Positions 34,165 to 47,010 of a DNA stretch of 64,000 nt are shown one piece after another (the stretch's first letter is position 1; every line of letters begins with the position of its first letter). The DNA comes from Gyrodactylus bullatarudis (lineage: Eukaryota; Platyhelminthes; Monogenea; Gyrodactylidea; Gyrodactylidae), in the NCBI GenBank assembly GCA_012064415.1, contig SSNU01000221.1, forward strand, positions 36,876 through 100,875, given 5' to 3'. Under the pieces are notes generated by a model. The model saw nothing but the letters and a program-made list of their open reading frames with translations, made no database searches and was not told the origin of the DNA. Made by a program: the position numbers and the translations under genes.

Positions 34165-34215
34165 TGAAATCTAAAGCTATATGAAGATGAGAATTCAATT
34201 TTTACAAAAAGCTAA
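34165..34215 (+). repeat. Foldback family A end fragment
   Basis: TATATGAAGATGAGAATTCA then TTTTTACAAAAAGCTAACC. Its inverted counterpart is TCATCTTCATGTCAACTAGC near 34420-34440. Confidence 0.5.
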
Positions 34216-34549
34216 CCTAACCTCTGTGGACAAATTTGAAATCGTCGTCTTATAATGATCCTTAATATCATTATGTAATTGCTTTAAATCTTAATAGTCG
34301 GTAATTATTCTGAGATTATACATTGAAAAAGTGGAAATTTGGCGCTTATTCATGGGTTCATTTGATAATGTAAATCGAAGAATAAACCTGTTCCTGACTT
34401 TTTGTAAAAATAGTAGATTCTCATCTTCATGTCAACTAGCTTTAGTAATAACCTATGATCACACTCAGCAAGTACAACTATTCTATTTGGGAGTTCAAGA
34501 ATTTCACAAAAACCTCGAAATTTTCAAAAAGATTTTTTCACTGATTTGA

Positions 34550-35070
34550 ATTTTGAGCTGCTGCGATTTTTTCTTTTTTTTAAGGGTTGAAAATCCTTGT
34601 TGATTTCATGTTGCAAGAGGGATCAATCGTTATTTCTCTGGATTATCAATAGACAAGAAGACCAAAAATTGTCGTAGAGATTTTAGGAAATGTCTCATTA
34701 ACGAGCGAAGTCTACTTCCTATTTATCGATCATTTTTACTGCTTCAAGATTGATAAATTAGGAAGATCCAAGATCAGTTTAAAATGAAGGCTTTTTTCAC
34801 AAAAATGAATAATTATTTCCCTAGGTGAACCGGAGAAATAACGATTGATCTATCTTACACCATGAAATTAACAAGAATTTTCAACTCAAAGTTTAAAAAA
34901 ATGAAAAAATCGCGACAGCTCAAAATTTCTTCAAAGTTTGTTTTGAATTTTTCTTTAAATCAGTGAATGTGTACCTTTTTGTATCGGTTACCATAAAAAG
35001 GTTTAGAAAATTCTGATACCTTCTGATGATAAAATGAGATTCTTGCCAAATTCATGGAGATTAAACCTGT
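34550..35070 (+). mobile_element. Foldback element family A
   Basis: Inverted arms 34550-34670 and about 34798-34930 (TTTTGAGCTGCTGCGATTTT against AAAAAATCGCGACAGCTCAAAA; ATCGTTATTTCTC against its complement). The loop has GTCTACTTCCTATTTATCGATC. The family end continues to 35070 (GATAAAATGAGATTCTTGCC, AATTCATGGAGA). Non-coding. Confidence 0.75.
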
Positions 35071-35574
35071 AGGTTCAATGCCTAAAATATTTTATAGTAC
35101 CATGAATCATAAATGAAAATGAGCGATTTAATTTTTAAACTAATGAGCATGTTTCTTTTAAGAGGGGAAAATCTTTTAATTGAATTGGCAAAAAGTAATG
35201 TGTAAAGACGAAGATGATGAGCAGAGTATAGACAGTGTCTCGTTATCCTAAGAGAAATGCATTTCCTAGATTCTTGTCAAGAAAAAGATTGCAATTGACT
35301 AAACATTTTTACTTTCTCATTTCATGACTCTTAAAATATTTCACAGACTCACGGAATGCATCTTGATATTCAAGTAATCTTTAAAGACTAGTATCAAGTT
35401 AGATATTAGCATACTTCTGATTATTCAAGGTTTTTCTATACCATTAAAAATGACCCTTTTTTTCCAACGATCTTTTCATGAAAAAAATTCAATTTGTTTG
35501 ATTTAATCATTGTAAATAGAGCAAGTTAGTTTTTACAGTTAAAAGGGTTAATCAGGTTAGCTAGGTAATAATTC

Positions 35575-35935
35575 TTAATGAATAAAGTATAAACCATAAT
35601 TTTGAACCAAGTAGTTCTTCAGGGAGCTGTTCGGCATAGATTGACTATAACGTTGTTCGCTTACTACCTGACTATGTTGTCTTCTGGCCTGTATTGGTCT
35701 ATCTGTAGAAAAAGAAAGGAGAGAGAAAGGTGTAGTATTTCTTAAAGAATAAGGATTATAAAAATTACAGTGATTATTACAATAATCAGAATTATTAGAG
35801 TAATAACTCCGATAATATAATTCATCACTTGAAAGAAAATTAAAATTAAGATTAGAATAAAAAACATTTAGATTAAAACAGTTTGGACACACACAATATT
35901 TCGAATACATGTCGTATTCTTCTTCTGGTATTTCT
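35575..35935 (-). CDS. Tyr/Asn-rich peptide of three-copy repeat, copy 1
   Basis: The frame encodes YYSNNSDYCNNHCNFYN, then TDRPIQARRQHSQ and SLKNYLVQNY. The same peptide is encoded at 57142-57525 (+) with an in-frame two-codon length difference, which suggests past coding constraint. A TTTCTTTTTCTACAG just before the TDRPIQ codons looks like a splice acceptor. Family unknown. It may be part of a mobile element or a multigene family. Confidence 0.4.
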
Positions 35936-35940
35936 CTCCC

Positions 35941-35997
35941 CTTTCTTTTTCTACAGATAGGCCAATACAAGCCAGAAGCAAGCGAACAACGTAATAG
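35941..35997 (+). repeat. Inverted, internally deleted piece of the Tyr/Asn repeat
   Basis: CTTTCTTTTTCTACAGATAG then CCAATACAAGCCAGAAG and CAAGCGAACAACGT repeat, in inverse orientation and with about 17 bases missing, the segment 35640-35720. This gives an inverted pair as at 57 kb. Confidence 0.7.
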
Positions 35998-37860
35998 TCA
36001 AAATTGTATTAACCATTTTACCTAGGTAATGACTGCTTAACTAAATTTTTTACAAACCAAAAACCTCGAAAAAGTTTGTAATCTTTGTAATCCTTATCGA
36101 GTCTTTATTTGAAAGAAGATCTATTACATATCAAGCCCCACTCATAACTTTCTTTATGATCTTTTTCTTTAATTCTTTCTACAAATCAAGATAAAGATGA
36201 GGCCATTTAAGAGCTAATTCGAAAATTTTTCTCAGTCACCATTGGCAATTTGAAAAGTTTAGGACTTTTAGACATGAATAGGGACTGGTCAAGAATTTTT
36301 CTTGCACAATTAACCAGTTCAATTGCAAGAAAATGATCTCAAATGTAATTATAATTGTTCGAATTTTTATTAATTTTCCATAGAAATATTTTTTTCGCTT
36401 TCTACTCAAGGATGGGAGAACTATTACATATTACCTAGTTAATTCAGTCAATAACACTTGGCTCAATTAACAACATTACCTATAGTTAATTAATAGTTAA
36501 CTGATTTTAACTGTAGGTAATACAGTTATTACCTGATTGATTGTAACATTGAAGATCTCGAAAGCAATTGATATACATAAAACATTTTGGATTTAAATGG
36601 AAAGAATTATAGAGTAGCGATTTAGAGTAATAAATTTTGGTCCTAACATATTAGATTTAATATTCCATAAGTTACTATTCTGATTTGGATTCATAAATAA
36701 GATTAGAAAACAAGCAAATAATAACTGATAAACGTTTTATTTCGCCGGGTCTCTTCAGACTTAACCCCGGGCTTAAGTTTTATACTCTAACAATGCAACA
36801 TTTTCCGCTCTTCTATTGGTTAAAGAAATCCCTCAATTTGGGACTGGGGGGGGGGGAACTCTGGCAATCCTGTAACCATGGACTCATTCCATAAATTATC
36901 ATATCCATCAAGTTTATATTTCTCCTCTAGAGATCTAAAAGTAGAAAGTGGAAAACCATCTTTTTATGAAGTTCATTTTTGAGTTCATTGAGATAACCAT
37001 TGTATAATTACCAACAGTTATCCCCTTCATGTATCACAAGACCAGCTGTAGATTATTTATTTTGATGAAGCCAGATAGCAAATTCCTTCCCTCCTTAAGC
37101 CTAAAATCATAAATCATGCTCAGTTTCATTAATAGTACACATTCACTGAAGGAATTTGAATGAAATAATAAAAATACCAGATCCTTGAATTGCAATAAAA
37201 AGTCATAACCTATTTATTAGCAATACGAAGGAATATTTGTGCATTTAACAATAGTAGTAATATTAATAGAGGAAATGTTGTTTATGTCCAAACTGAATTA
37301 TTACTTGAGGATGATGTTATTCTACCATCCCCTTGTATACAGATAACAATCATTATGAATTATTTCAAATGACTTTTTATACAATCAATTACATTGAGTG
37401 TACATATATATAATACAGGTAGCTTTTTCAATTCTGAATTTCATTTTTCTTGGAGGATAAATTATAATTATAATGCTGAATCTTACAAGTCCAATTTTAG
37501 ACTAGTAGTCAATGTCTGACAGAGTTGAGAGTGGTTTCAATTGAAAGAACAGAATATTTTGATCTAGATTGGCAATCGGGAAATTTTGAAATTTGATCTA
37601 CTTGAAGCCATGATCTGAATACACAAATTTATACTCTATTAATTTTCTTCCCTTCATTCATACGCTAATCGAGTTAGAATTTAATTTTTTTATTTAATGA
37701 TACCCTGTTGTTGGGCAATTTATAAATTTCTTTAATTTGTACACCCAGATTTGGGATAATTTCGTTATTTTGCGAATATTTCCGAAACTGAATACAATCC
37801 GCAATTTCCAAGACCAGATTTGGCGTCTGCATAAAATTTTTTCGATTTGTATTTTCTTAA
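35998..37860. other. Intergenic; ACCTAGGTAAT-like motifs; G run
   Basis: Several short related motifs (ACCTAGGTAAT at about 36022, ATTACCTAGTTAA at about 36431, GTTATTACCTGATTGATT at about 36523) may be decayed repeat ends. An 11-base G run is at 36846-36856. No gene seen. Confidence 0.35.
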
Positions 37861-37864
37861 GACG

Positions 37865-37950
37865 GTCAAAGGGTATCTTTTTGAGAACTTGATGAAAAAT
37901 TGAGATTTTTGTAAAGTTGATAAATTCACAAAAATTCATCGAGAATAGAA
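37865..37950 (-). repeat. Foldback family A terminal fragment
   Basis: ACTTGATGAAAAATTGAGATTTTTGTAAAG then AAAATTCATCGAGAATAG, matching 49.0 kb. Confidence 0.6.
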
Positions 37951-38091
37951 TAGTATCAAATATATAGGGATAGTCAAGAATAAGTATACACCTATAGAAC
38001 CTGACCTCTTATTTTTATTTTAAATGATCTTGAGACGTGTGATAAATCATTCGAAAGAGTTCTAAATCGTCTATATTTCAAATTTTGTTTA

Positions 38092-38319
38092 GATACCCCA
38101 AATCGCAATTGAAAATGCCGATTTTTGAATTAGCTCCAACTATTTTCAATGAATTTTACTACTAAGATCGATTGAAATCTAAATTTTGAGCTGTTTGAAT
38201 GCAGTTTTAAATAGAAATAGATTCATAAGGTATTTTTAATCAGCTCTGCTTATTCTTGTAAAAAGTTCCAATCAATTTGGGATATGCTGAAGATGTTTGG
38301 GAAAATGGGATTTTGGGTC
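38092..38319 (-). mobile_element. GATACCCCAA MITE, second copy
   Basis: Begins GATACCCCAA at 38092-38101; the other end has decayed to ATTTTGGGTCC. Across its length it is the reverse complement of 26761-26991 (shared blocks include AATTGAAAATGCCGATTTTT and ATAGAAATAGATTCATAAGG). Confidence 0.8.
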
Positions 38320-39120
38320 CAGAAGCCCGGATTTGAATTCAATCGAAAAGAATATCTAAATCGCAAGATCTTTTGTAATAAGCAAGAATTGATAATCAAT
38401 ATTATGGAAGAGCGGAAATAAATACCTAAAGACGTCAGAAAGAACCCTTATAAATCTATGCAGAAAAGATGTATGAAGGTTATTTTATCGGATGGAAATT
38501 TTACAAAATAAATATGTATACCTAAACTTGAGGTTAAAAAATTTTATGATAAATAGTAAAATAATATAATATCTAGATCAGCAAAACTATCTGGATCCTT
38601 AGAATTCAGTTGAAAATTTGAAGGTTTTAGTCGTTCAAGATACCAAGGATTTCCTTTTTATGACAGCAAAATCAAAGAAATAATTTCAATTTGGCGCATT
38701 GAGACGATTGTGATTTCCCAATTCAATATCAGCCTGCTTTGCATTCATTCGTCTTGTTTTAAAGGCATCGTGTAATATGATAACCGGGGAAATAATTAAA
38801 TAAGAAAACTAATGATAATTTTATCAACTGGACAATCTATACTTCTTCTTCTTAGTATCTTGAAATCATAAAATATAATCAAAGAAAGGATCTTAACATG
38901 TCTGAAAATGATCGTGATATTTTAATTTTATGTATGTCTAAAGAAAGTCTCCCAATGCTGGAAAGTAAGGACTGTGGCTCTCTGCATAAATTTGTGTCTC
39001 TGTTTATCACAATACAATGGTAAAAGAACAAATTGACTAGCTATTTTTGGGTTTATATTAGAGTAAAGTATAACTGAATTTATTTTACCCCTACATTGCT
39101 CATGATTCAATCAAATATGT
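38320..39120. other. Intergenic, nothing recognised
   Basis: AT-rich DNA with a short TTTGGCGC-containing piece near 38690. No gene seen. Confidence 0.35.
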
Positions 39121-39195
39121 CAAAGCTAGTTGACAGATGAGAATTCACTACAGTTACAGAAAACTCAAAAATTTTTCCGGAAAGCCAGGGAACAC
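39121..39195 (+). repeat. Foldback family A terminal fragment
   Basis: AAAGCTAGTTGACAGATGAG, then ACTCAAAAATTTTTCCGGAA, matching 17812-17890. A second, weaker one is at 39533-39600. Confidence 0.6.
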
Positions 39196-39532
39196 GAATT
39201 CTATATTTTATTTATTGTATCTCATTATGAAATTTGTAAATTATTAACTTGAATGAACCTTTTGACTCTTATCATTTTTAAAGCAATACCACTGATGATG
39301 CTTTAAGAAATGCGCATATGGTCTTAAATGTATCTCTTTCTTATATATCTCCAAATTATGAACTTAAGTGGATACTCGGACGTTTTTGATAAACAACATG
39401 AATTACTCATTCATAATTATGAAATGAGCCAATAAAAATTGGGCATTTTTGGAAATTCAAAAATTTCTCTTTACTGAGTAGTTAAAAAATAGACAGATAA
39501 TCTTTCTTAGAGTTTTTAATTCAACTGGAATA

Positions 39533-39600
39533 AAAGCTAGTTTTTATGAAGATGAAGATTTACAAAAGACTCAATATTCCTCTCAGGATAGTCAGGAAGA
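39533..39600 (+). repeat. Foldback family A terminal fragment
   Basis: AAAGCTAGTTTTTATGAAGA then TTTACAAAAGACTCAATATTCC. Confidence 0.45.
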
Positions 39601-39904
39601 CAAGTATTGGAGTTCTACTTTTTCACCCTCTGAGGTGAAATTTTTTAACCAACATTTAATTTGATTTGAAAGGGTTCAAATTCGACCACAAAAGTTCCTT
39701 TTCTTCAAGAAAAAAGCCTTCTAAGTTTTCACATTTAGTTACCTATTAAAAGTCTGATTTCAATTAAAAGTTTCAGGAATAAAAATGACCGAAATTTTTG
39801 TTATCTTTGGTTCGTTCTCAGGTATTCAAATTGTTTGAAAGAAATCTTTTCTCCTCGAGTTGATTTTTGTCTTCTTTCCCATCTCATAGTTACGCAAATT
39901 TAAG

Positions 39905-40175
39905 ACCTTGACACATCGTTTTATACCCCACTGGTCCTAATTAGTCTTCTCCTAAGCTTGGTTCGGATTGGAATCTCAATCGACTCTACCATATTGTCCG
40001 CAATCAAGCTATACTATATCCGATCTGGGTAAGGAGAACTGCTCTGATCTCTGATCCTATATAAAACCAACAAAAAACCTAGATATAGACAGTTCAACAC
40101 AAGAAACTCATTCAATACTTCTGTGTATTCAATACACTTGATTGTGAACATTAACCTATTCCACACCCATAATTT
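39905..40175 (+). mobile_element. Possible solo LTR
   Basis: GC-richer than its surroundings, with a TATATAAAA at 40058-40066 and ending before AATTTGGTAATCG at 40171-40183. That resembles the LTR end plus TGG primer-binding-site start of Ty3/gypsy elements. No partner LTR or internal coding is present. Confidence 0.35.
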
Positions 40176-40189
40176 GGTAATCGTTCCTC

Positions 40190-43100
40190 ATTTTTTCTTC
40201 TTTTCAACAGTGTGACTTTTGTTTTCTATTTATTTTCATTAAATGGAATTATTGAGGTGATGGTCTAAAATTTTGGCTGATTGCTCATCTGATTTGATTT
40301 TGAGATCAGCTTAAAAATTTGACCAAGAAAAATCTTGTCTGAATGAAATTTATTTATTACAAAGGAGAAATCAAATGAACAAGAAGTCTGAGAAAAAATA
40401 ACTATTATAATTAACATGATAGCTGACATTAACTTTATAGATGGATGGATGAATTAATAGTAATATACGGGATTGTTCCACAGTTTGCTTCATGTTATTG
40501 TTATAAATCTAAATTTGTACTTATACATTCTGCATTAATACTAAAGTAATAAGTTAAATGTCAAAAGTAATTTATTGTTGCGCTGATCAGGCTAGAGGAG
40601 TAGGGGAATAAGGCCAACTCATTACAATACAATTTCCAACATGGCAAAGCCGATCAACTCGTTATGCATTCCCTCCTTTTACGTGGTTAGGAATGCATTT
40701 CTCAATATATCATTATGCATAACTATATCTTTCCATGTTTATTAATTATGGTGAAATAATAAATTTCTAATTGTTAAATGTATTAGGAATACTAAGCACT
40801 AATTCGATGTTAAATTTCTATTCTGTAGACCATAGGGTCTTGACTAAACTATGTGTGATAAGCCAGGCTATTTTGGATGCTTTGAAAATATGCATTAAAA
40901 TACCAATTAGTTTTATTTAAAACTAAAAGCTTCTACATCTGACTTAATTTTTAACGCCTGAGAGAAAATCTCCATCTAACCCGTTCTACTCAATTATATT
41001 CTCAAATCGAATCAGATTCATTTGCTCTATTCGTCAAATCTAGTTTAACTAAAGAACAACTTTCGGAGTATATTGTCCATATCAATTATAACAAAAAGCT
41101 CTCTGTTAATAATATGTTCTACTCTGTGTGTAAAATTAATGTTGAGTCCGAGTAGCCAAACTAACAATCACATTAATTGAATCAGTTTATAATAATAAGC
41201 TTCCATCCTTTGAATTATTTTCTATCAAGTATGAATTCGGTATATCTTTTCAATCTAAACTGTATTTACTATTTACCCAAGTGCACTTTAATTTTTTTGG
41301 TCTCTTCATTTTATGTAATTAGGAGGTAAGGGAATATATTTTTTTACTAACCAGGAAAATTTTGGAGAACACGAAAGAAAGAATTCCTCCTTATGTGATC
41401 TAATAGCTTGTAAATAAAGTTGGTAAAGTATTACACAGTGATAAAATTTAGCATCTTTTGATTTTAAATTTATTCTCAAGGTTAAATTTTATTCAGAAAG
41501 TAAAGAAAAGATTGTAGAGACTTTGTTCGCTTTGACAAACGAAAGAATCGGATGCATCATCTAAAACTCATTCGTCTGCTAAGATTTCATGTAAAATTCA
41601 ATTCTAAAAAACCAAAGAAAACTTAGGAGAGAAATTTTCAAAATTTTCAAATTGTATTCATATGGCTACTTTTATGGAATTTTTAAAATTTTAGAAAACT
41701 ATTTTGATTATCTCTTCTCGATATGATCTAGTGGTGTCTCTAAGGAAGCATTCTGACTCGAATTTGAAAACAAACTAGATTCAACGGTTAACTTATACGA
41801 ATAACTCTCAAGAAAGATTGAGAATTTAGATTATCTACAAAGATGAAAAACATGCAACTTCAAACATTGAACACTCTTTCTCTGTTCTCTTATTTGTACA
41901 ATCATTAATCATAATTCTGTATACAAAGAAAAATGTACGATTTCAAAAAAATAATGCTATAAGCTATTTTTGAATACTAATGATCCGGGTTGACTGCAAT
42001 CTTCTTCTATTCTGAAATGATCTTCCAATTTCTTAATTATAATTTATCAATCATCTCTTATTGTTGATAAGCTTAATAATTTCGATCAAAAAATATCATG
42101 AATTTCGGGTTTAATCTCATTTCTGAAAAAGCTATTATTTCAATGGAATTATTGAGCTTGGCTAGCAAAAATATAGCATGATAGCAAACTTGGATCATTT
42201 GGGATATATTCCAAGGAAAGAATCATGAAGAAATATTCTAAGATCATTGGAAAAAGTTGATTTGAACTATCGAAAGGGTTAATTCATCTTATTAACAAAT
42301 CAATTAAATCTTCCGTCACTGATTTATTGAAGAAAAATCTATAATAATTTGAATCTATTTAGTGTAAATCTCAGTGCTCAATCAATTGATACTCAAGTAT
42401 AGAACGATGAGTATAGAATCAATTTTTTAATTTCAGAGAGACTTGGCTATATTTCGCTTCATCTATCTCATGATAGAGGATCAATAAATATTCCATAGCA
42501 TTGTCAATCATTAAAAGAATAAATATTATTATATTTAAAAAAAAATAATAATGGACACCTCGGTAAGGTTTATGCATAGAAATCTTCGTACTATGCTTTC
42601 AGTTCATTCATCAAAGCCTCATCGTAACTCACAATATAACGACAATGGAAGAATAATAGGCTACCAAGATTACGGTAAATAATAATACCAGCTACCCTTC
42701 AGCTAAGGCAAGGCTGATTACAGCAGGGGAAAATATCCTTAGAATAATTTGTTCTTAAACCTTTATGCCAAGATAACATCAAAGTACATTTGTGCAAAAG
42801 ACAACATCTTTCTTCTGGTGGAAAATTTTCCATCAAAAATTTGTTGGTTTCATGAATAGGTTTGATATATTTTAAGAAAAAATAAAATTTCAATAGTACG
42901 AAAAATATTCGTTCTGTTCTGAATTCTTACACCTGACCAAAAATATGGTTTGAAACGTGAAAAATGAACTATCTGAATTGAAAAATCTGATTGTTAAAGA
43001 TCCCTGATTTTTCATATTCCTTCTGTGACTATATTTAACCTGTATTTAGTGTTTGGCTATGAACAGCATCGCATGTCCTAACTCACCAAGTAAAAGGGAG

Positions 43101-43510
43101 GTTTTACCGACCTAAAACCTATTTTAATCAAACAGGAACAAACTTTAATCTGATACAAACAGGCTTTTAATCTACTCATTGATAAGAATTACTTGTAGAG
43201 ATTTATTTCTAACATTAAATTTTCATTCAAAAGTGTTTTCTTTTTGACTTTCCCGAGACCTTGTCAATTTGGAAAAATTATGACATTAACATCCGGGTAG
43301 TAATACATTCCAAGTAAATAAATGATAATACATTTGATGCGACGAAGTAAAATGTTTCTATTCCTTCGGTGAAAAAATAAAATTTTAAATGATTAGAAGA
43401 ATATCATTCATAAGAAAATGAGGACCCATTGAAATTTTCTTTAACTAATCTAAATCTAATTATTTTCTGACTTATGTGATAATGCAGCACCTAAACTAAC
43501 AAAGATTATC
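40190..43510. other. Intergenic, no gene recognised
   Basis: AT-rich with stops in all frames; no repeat family I can place. A 64-codon frame at 42699-42893 is not convincing. Confidence 0.35.
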
Positions 43511-43514
43511 ATCG

Positions 43515-43760
43515 TTCTAGGTAATATATCCCTCAGGTTCGTCTTATTTGGTAATGAATTAGCTCATGTCGCTGAATGTGACATACTAACGAGCCCAGAC
43601 GAGGACGAAAAGCGCGTATTTGTCTACCAAAGATGTATTATATACTTGGATTATTTCTGAATGCTTTGAGAGTTTCTTTCGTGCTATCCATTTGTAGGCG
43701 ATATGATCTAATCCATTACTAAATAAGATGACCCTGAGGAATTTACTACCCAAGTACTTC
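43515..43760 (+). mobile_element. Hammerhead-like, palindrome-flanked element (Penelope-type), copy 1
   Basis: Core CTAACGAG (43586-43593), a possible stem II GCCC/GGAC, GAAA (43607-43610) and GTC (43622-43624) follow the order of a type I hammerhead ribozyme (CUGANGA, GAAA, GUC) with a G-to-A change in the core. Inverted flanks 43515-43579 and 43694-43757 share GTCTTATTTGGTAAT-like sequence. Penelope-like elements are known to carry such motifs. Confidence 0.5.
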
Positions 43761-46550
43761 AAATGAAATAACTGTTCATAATTTTCCCTGAAAAACAACA
43801 GAAAACAATCAGCAATCACTGAGTTTGATACAAGAAATAGATAAATAGCTTAGTTAACCTTAGTGTTAAACGCCCAGATTAAAATTTGCTCTGATTCCTT
43901 AGCGCTAGTAATAGAAGGTCGTATTTACTCCGATAATTGTAATTTTTTCCTAACATTATTCTAGTCGACGTACCAATACAAATAAAACTGATCAGATATT
44001 TTAGAAAAGAAGTATTTATTGATAAATTGTTTTCCTCATATAACAGGTTAAATTTATAATAATTTAATAATTTACACAATTATTTCTAATAAGAGACTTC
44101 CTTCTTATCCCTTGTGACAGAGTCGAAATTTTATTGAAATTTAAATTTAATTATCAGTAGATAACTACAGAATACTATTATTTTGAATATTTTCACAAAA
44201 ACTCAGGTACTTGGAGTCAATATGAAAATGGGAAATTAAAAAATTCTCAAGATTTTTTGGAATTCTAGATCATAAGATCGTCATATAAAGAAATTCAAAA
44301 AAATTAATTTCTATGAAAATGATGACATATTTTAAATCTGGAAGCCAAATTCACATTTTTTAAACTTTGAGTTTTAATTATTGGTTGATTTCAAAGTTGA
44401 TTCCAGAGATCACTACTGGAAAAAGAAACTGCTACACTATACAGTTTTTTATAATCTCGTGATTATGGATCGTCAAAATTTCATCGAATTCTCACAAGAT
44501 GTTGAGGGGTGGTTCCCAAAATTTGATTTAGCATATTTAATTTCTTTGACTTATAGTTAGGGTTCTTCAGATTCAGAAATATTCCGAAAATTTCCAAATT
44601 GCCACAATTTTATTTCAGATATAAATAAAAAAATATTTATAAAATAAGTTCTAATCAAATAACAATTTTCTCTAGAGTTAAATTATTTTATCATGTCTAA
44701 GCAAGCTATCTCCCAGGTTGATTGACAACATTAATCCTTGATCTATTATTATCAAAGCTTGAAGAACGATAGATAGGTCCAATGAAGATCCTAGGTACCC
44801 TTAGAGATGGTTCTTGCGAAGAAGAGGAAGGTATAATATTTCTTTTTGACATTCTATAAGCTCTTGAATTTTAATTTCAAAAAATATATTTTTCACGAGA
44901 TTAACGAAAATTAATTTTATTATTAAAATAATTTTATTTTCGGTACCTTTTCGGATTTTTTCAGACGGATCCGAATTTGAATTATCTGAAGAACCTTACT
45001 AATAGTGATCCAAAAAATCAACTTTTGATCACTCGACGAATTTGAAATAAGCAAAAAAAAGTTGAAAAAAAGGGAATTTGACCTTACTTCGAGGCCATAA
45101 TTTTCTTAAAGATTGATTTTTTCAAAATTTTTTTACCTTCATATCGTGATAGTGGGCCTCATGATCTAGATTCCAAAGAATCTTGATAAACTTCGATTTC
45201 TCGATGAAAAATTTGATAATTCCCATCTTCTTGTATAAGATATCGTCTAGACTTTGAATGTAATAAAAGGTCACCTAGAATCTTTGAGCTACTTTGTTTA
45301 AGAATAATTCCATGTATGATATCATCTTAGGTTCACACAAATTTAATGCAATGTAATTCTCACTATAGAAAACTCACATAATAATCTACCAATTTAGTTA
45401 TTCTAGTTACTAATCGTGAATACTTGCATATTTCACACCTCCTGACAAATGTTGCAAAAGGTATTTTATTTGATAAAAACATAAATAAATTTGTAGTAGA
45501 CTCATGGCAATAAGTCGAAAAATAATGTGAATGAAAATTTATTACTTCGCTGAGATTGTGTATGATTGCTTTGTAATACAATTCTCGATAGAGAATGAAA
45601 TTAACAAGAAAGATGGATGAAATTATCTTGAACAAGGAATAATACCAGAGGCTATATATGGAGCTAGGTATCATTGAACAGAATCGTAATCATGGTTTCT
45701 ATAATTTTCATAGCATCTTCATCAATCTTTTACTCCATAGTATATATATTTAGTCTATGTTACACATGGCAACTTTCATTCATCAGTCCAGGAAAGAATC
45801 TCTGTGTTAATTGTTCTTTTTTTTCGATTTGAGTTTTAGGGCAAACTCTTGATAGTATAATAATAATACAAGGATATTACAATTTAAAATTTTTTTCATA
45901 ACTAACCATCGAGTAAACCTGAACGGTTATTGATTTGAGTAAAAGTATCAATGTCAAACTTTATCAAAATATCAATTTGATACTGAACTTATGGAGAAAG
46001 TTTAGAGTTGATTTGTTTTGCTCTTTCTCAAAGAGTGAATTATCATTCTAAATCAAAAAGTAACCCTGAATTCCTAAAAATTATCTAGTTAATTAGGTTA
46101 GTTAATAGAGGCATTTGCAAAACTAGTATGTCCAAGGCGTGTTTATTCAGAACTGATATGTTTTTAAATTGAAAAATCAAATCTAGTATGTCTTAAGAAT
46201 TATTCAAGATTGAAATTGTACAATTTTTACAAAAAAAACTAGCTGAGATATTCATTTAAATCTAAAGATCTTTATCTACAAATCTTTAATTGTCGAGAAT
46301 TCAAACTAATCTTAATAAGAGTATGAAAATCTGAGCTAAAATCTGAAAAATATCCTCAGGTCTATTGCAATATTCCAGCAAAAATTATTAGTTCTAGAGA
46401 AATTATAGTAGGTGATCAATAAAATGTCTAAAATATAGTAAAAATAGCAAGAATAATAAAGTCAATCTATACGGAAAACCAAAAATTTACAGTAATAATT
46501 CAATTTTGTTAAAAGCAGTTACAAAAATATTTTTCTTTATTCGTTTTCTT
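43761..46550. other. Intergenic, mostly unrecognised
   Basis: Possible inverted ends AGGGTTCTTCAGATTCAG (about 44562) and CTGAAGAACCTTACTA (about 44986) may bound a small decayed element. Weak foldback A similarity is near 44215. No gene seen. Confidence 0.35.
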
Positions 46551-46555
46551 TTCAG

Positions 46556-46657
46556 GCCTTGAAATGGATCTCTCGAATGCATTGTTTTATCTTTATTTAT
46601 TGTCGGGAGAAGAGGAATATGCCTTAGAAATTAAAAGGTTCTCTCAAAGTTTCAATG
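46556..46657 (+). CDS. Orphan internal exon candidate
   Basis: A TTTTCTTTTCAG acceptor (to 46555) and GTAAAT donor (46658) bracket 102 nt that are open in the frame reading GLEMDLSNALFYLYLLSGEE and ending FSQSFN. Hydrophobic helix followed by an acidic/basic segment. No neighbouring exon was found, so this is tentative. Confidence 0.3.
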
Positions 46658-46794
46658 GTAAATTTTTAATTATTTCTTATGATGTACATATCAATAAAAA
46701 ACATTTTCTAACAAAAAAAATGTATGGCCCTAATTAATCTACCAGAGTTATATCATCTCAAACAGTTCATTCTTGACTCCAAAATTCATTATAA

Positions 46795-47010
46795 CTTTAA
46801 AAAGCTAATTAATATGAAGTTAGTAATCTGAGATTTTTACAAAAAATCTCAATTTTTTCATCAATAACTCAAATATGATGAAAATTTTCTAGATTCCAGA
46901 TTATTATGCCTACTTTTACAGTTTTTAAGGAAAAAAATTATTGAGAAAAATATGGTAGTTAATCGAATTTCGATTTGGCGCCAAAATCCCAATTTTCACA
47001 CTTTGAACTG
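46795..47010 (+). repeat. Foldback family A end, variant
   Basis: AAAGCTAATTAATATGAAGT, GATTTTTACAAAAAATCTCA and CGATTTGGCGCCAAAATCCC match the piece at 32700-32870. Confidence 0.6.

Noticed and set aside
36420..36550. TTAACTAGGTAATA-like palindromes as ends of an element covering 35.55-36.55 kb
   Set aside because: Motifs are short, mismatched and AT-rich; no consistent boundaries or target duplications.
36846..36856. G run of 11 bases
   Set aside because: Single homopolymer; not enough runs for a G-quadruplex.
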